Both the position numbers and the translations under genes were made by a program. The notes beneath the pieces are model-generated. The model saw only the letters and a program-made list of their open reading frames with translations, was not told the DNA's origin and made no database searches. 16,204 nucleotides of DNA from Deltaproteobacteria bacterium UBA7527 (GTDB taxonomy: Bacteria > Desulfobacterota > Syntrophorhabdia > Syntrophorhabdales > Syntrophorhabdaceae): the NCBI GenBank assembly GCA_002478225.1, contig DLMV01000020.1, positions 17,834 to 34,037 on the forward strand, read 5' to 3'. Of this stretch, positions 14,540 to 16,204 are shown in pieces (the first letter of the stretch is position 1; each line of letters starts with the position of its first letter).

Positions 14540-14616
14540 ATCAGCTGCCAGCTGTCAGTGTCGATTATCGATCATCGGGTATCGAGTTTGCTGGGGGCTG
14601 ATAGCTGAAAGCTGAT
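14540..14616. repeat. Heptamer array with inverted ends in the divergent gap
   Basis: This sits in the 293-base gap 14344-14636, whose other content is the minus-strand promoter and inverted repeat. Units: cagctgc, cagctgt (14542-14555); tcgatta, tcgatca, tcgggta, tcgagtt (14561-14588); gctgata, gctgaaa, gctgat (14597-14616). The left arm atcagctgccagctgtcag (14540-14558) pairs imperfectly with the right arm 14597-14616. Between 14452 and 14539 I see nothing clear. Confidence 0.75.
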
Positions 14617-14636
14617 TTTAAACAGGAGGTTACATA

Positions 14637-15392
14637 ATGGACGTTGTATTGGAAGCATATAAGGACGATACCTACACGATCACCCTCAACAGGCCGGATA
14701 AGAAAAATGCCATGGACTATGACCTGCTCCACGGCCTCTACGTGGCATTAAAGAATGCCGACAATCAGAAGGCGCCCTTCGTTGTCATACGCGGGTCAGG
14801 GAAGGCATTCTGCTCCGGCGGCGATCTCCTCGCCTTTAAAGAGGCTCAGGATGCCGAGGCCCTGATCGACGCCGAGGCCGGGGTGCTTCATGACGGCATC
14901 AGGCTCATCAGGAACATCAACGCCATTGTCATTGCGGTCATAGAAGGCGTGGCTGTCGGGGCAGGCGTCGGTCTCGCGCTGGCATGCGACCTTTCCATCG
15001 CGACCAAGAATACCATAATGAACATGGGCTACAGACGGATCGGGCTCACGCCTGACGGGGGAGGCAGCATATTTCTTTCAAGGCTCATAGGCGCTAAAAG
15101 GTTCAACGAGCTCTATCTCTTTTCGCGGAACATTACTATGGCTGAGGCAAAAGAGCTTGGACTTGTGAATGTCGTCTGTGAAGAAGAGGAACTGGAGACA
15201 AAGCTCGCAGAGATGATCAAAGACCTGAATGCCCTTCCGATGGAAACGATAAGCAGCTTCAAAGACCTCGTGAACCACTCGCTGTTCCACGGACTCGATA
15301 TGCATCTCGACAAAGAAAGGTTCTACGTGTCGCAACTGGGCGGGAAAGAACTGTTCAAACAAAGACTGGAGGCGTTCTTCAAAAAGAGATAG
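14637..15392 (+). CDS. Enoyl-CoA hydratase/isomerase family protein, PaaG-like
   Basis: A 251-residue crotonase-fold protein. Oxyanion-hole segments are FCSGGDL (58-64) and EGVAVGAGVGLALACDL (103-119). Neither of the two hydratase glutamates is present; instead GLTPDGGGSIFL places Asp140 where PaaG-type isomerases carry their catalytic Asp. An isomerase acting on unsaturated acyl-CoA is therefore more likely than a simple hydratase (inference). It is divergent from the SDR-bamQ-bamA operon and separated by the regulatory gap, which suggests but does not prove a role in aromatic or ring-derived acyl-CoA metabolism. aggaggt precedes ATG 14637. It is distinct in sequence from the BamR protein in this window. 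Confidence 0.88.
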   Translation: MDVVLEAYKDDTYTITLNRPDKKNAMDYDLLHGLYVALKNADNQKAPFVVIRGSGKAFCSGGDLLAFKEAQDAEALIDAEAGVLHDGIRLIRNINAIVIAVIEGVAVGAGVGLALACDLSIATKNTIMNMGYRRIGLTPDGGGSIFLSRLIGAKRFNELYLFSRNITMAEAKELGLVNVVCEEEELETKLAEMIKDLNALPMETISSFKDLVNHSLFHGLDMHLDKERFYVSQLGGKELFKQRLEAFFKKR

Positions 15393-15412
15393 CGCCGCGA
15401 GCCCCGGAATAA

Positions 15413-15480
15413 ATCAGCTTATAGCTGATAGCAAGCCAGATGCTTGATACCCGATACTGGATGCTGGCTGAAACCCCATG
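15413..15480. repeat. Heptamer array with one-sided copy of the repeat element
   Basis: Eight units in phase: agcttat, agctgat, agcaagc, cagatgc, ttgatac, ccgatac, tggatgc, tggctga (15416-15471). atcagct-tat-agctgat (15413-15429) is a perfect 7-bp stem. The later part (cgatactggatgctggc, then aaccccatg at 15472-15480) matches the left arm of the 6801-6840 element, with a 2-base insertion before aaccccatg, and then similarity stops. The rest of the gap to 15578 shows no further feature except the ribosome site of the next gene. Confidence 0.75.
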
Positions 15481-15578
15481 GGTCGTAAGGGAGAAAAACG
15501 ACAGACTGTTTTGCTTATGGAAGGAACGATTCCGCCAAGCCGGGACAAGCTGCAAGCCCCAAAAAAGGAGGTTCGAAC

Positions 15579-16166
15579 ATGGACTTAATAGGAAGGGTCA
15601 AAGCGATCATACTTAAACCAAAAGACACATGGGAGCAGATCAGGCGAGAGGAGGCAGCTATCAAGGACCTGTATACGTCGTATGCAGCCATCCTTGCGAT
15701 CATTCCGCCCGCCGCTACATTTATCGGATGGTCCGTCGTCGGCATGTCCTTCATGGGCTTCAGCTACAGAATGCCGTTTGCAAGCGGCATCAGCTACGCT
15801 GTCTTCCACTACGTGCTTTCCCTCATCGGCATTTACGTCGTGGCCTTCGTCATCGATATGCTGGCGCCAAAATTCGGCTCCCGGAAGAACATGATCAACG
15901 CCATGAAGGTTGCCGTCTACGCAAACACACCGAACTGGATAGCAGGCATCCTCTTTATCATTCCTTCGCTCTCACCCATTGTCATGGTCGCCTCTCTGTA
16001 TTCCCTCTACCTTTTCTATGTCGGCCTCCCCGTCCTTATGGAAACCCCGAAAGAGAAGATCATGGGGTACATCATTGTTGTCATCATCGCATGCATCATC
16101 GTCTTTTACCTGACCGGCATGATCGCCAGAATCGTAATACCGGGCAAGGGAATGATGATGCCGTGA
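15579..16166 (+). CDS. Yip1-family integral membrane protein
   Basis: A 195-residue membrane protein with a short cytoplasmic N-terminus carrying the typical Yip1 opening, RVKAIILKPKDTWEQIRREE (6-25). About five hydrophobic segments follow, near residues 32-54, 72-95, 119-132, 133-153 and 161-187. NAMKVAVYANTPNWIAGI and LYLFYVGLPVLMETPKEKI match the family's conserved loop and the L-x3-G-L-P-V-L-M segment. Bacterial Yip1 proteins have no settled function; membrane organisation or transport is guessed. A strong aggaggt site precedes ATG 15579. It is separated from the upstream hydratase gene by a 186-bp repeat-bearing gap, so it may be an independent unit. Confidence 0.85.
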   Translation: MDLIGRVKAIILKPKDTWEQIRREEAAIKDLYTSYAAILAIIPPAATFIGWSVVGMSFMGFSYRMPFASGISYAVFHYVLSLIGIYVVAFVIDMLAPKFGSRKNMINAMKVAVYANTPNWIAGILFIIPSLSPIVMVASLYSLYLFYVGLPVLMETPKEKIMGYIIVVIIACIIVFYLTGMIARIVIPGKGMMMP

Positions 16167-16174
16167 ACAAAACC

Positions 16175-16204
16175 CGTGAGGCGTTAGGCGTAAATCGTAA
16201 GTCG
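16175..16204. repeat. Heptamer array running off the window end
   Basis: cgtgagg, cgttagg, cgtaaat and cgtaagt (16175-16202) are four units of seven starting 8 bases after the Yip1 stop. The array continues beyond the window edge. Confidence 0.65.

Noticed and set aside
15413..15429. Intrinsic terminator after the PaaG-like gene
   Set aside because: The 7-bp stem is perfect but is followed by agcaagcc rather than a T-run; it is better explained as part of the heptamer array.
15515..15754. A minus-strand open frame over the Yip1 start
   Set aside because: It overlaps the conserved Yip1 N-terminus and a strong plus-strand ribosome site; no features of its own.

Overview
The window looks like chromosomal DNA of an anaerobic Gram-negative bacterium that degrades aromatic compounds. 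The lpxK gene implies a lipid A outer membrane. A had/oah/dch (bamQ/bamA/bamR) gene set implies the benzoyl-CoA ring-cleavage pathway of anaerobes. Gene styles such as a LeuC2-type isomerase, a small USP and a Yip1 protein fit a syntrophic or sulfate-reducing 'deltaproteobacterium' (Syntrophorhabdus/Syntrophus/Geobacter-like). The genus is inference. No RNA genes, transposases, CRISPR arrays or phage genes are seen, and no gene-free stretch exceeds 300 bases (the longest is 14344-14636).

Layout: (1) 1-5683, plus strand: a repeat element, lpxK, then a biosynthetic run leuA-leuC-leuD-asd with no leuB. (2) 5684-6929: a convergent/divergent patch with a small coiled-coil protein (minus) and a universal stress protein (plus). 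They share a gap carrying two good promoters and a palindrome. (3) radA, minus strand. (4) 8370-14343, minus strand, transcribed in the order SDR dehydrogenase, bamQ, bamA, intrinsic terminator, bamR, M24 metallopeptidase, TIM-barrel isomerase/epimerase-like protein. A consensus sigma-70-type promoter with an adjacent inverted repeat precedes the SDR gene. (5) Divergently, plus strand: a PaaG-like enoyl-CoA hydratase/isomerase and a Yip1-family membrane protein.

How the genes fit together: after benzoyl-CoA is reduced by a dearomatising reductase (not in this window), BamR hydrates cyclohexadienoyl-CoA, BamQ oxidises the alcohol and BamA adds water and opens the ring to 3-hydroxypimeloyl-CoA. 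The SDR at the head of the operon and the divergent crotonase-fold enzyme are candidates for following or side beta-oxidation steps. The peptidase and TIM-barrel genes, translationally coupled and 8 bp behind bamR, have no known place in the pathway.

The most unusual feature is not a gene. Most gaps of more than about 50 bp contain degenerate tandem repeats with a strict 7-bp period, often folded into inverted repeats. The heptamer words differ from gap to gap but the period is constant. Two gaps carry the same ~118-127-bp element (86 of the first 103 bases identical without gaps), in which a C recurs at nearly every seventh position; a third gap holds a one-sided remnant.
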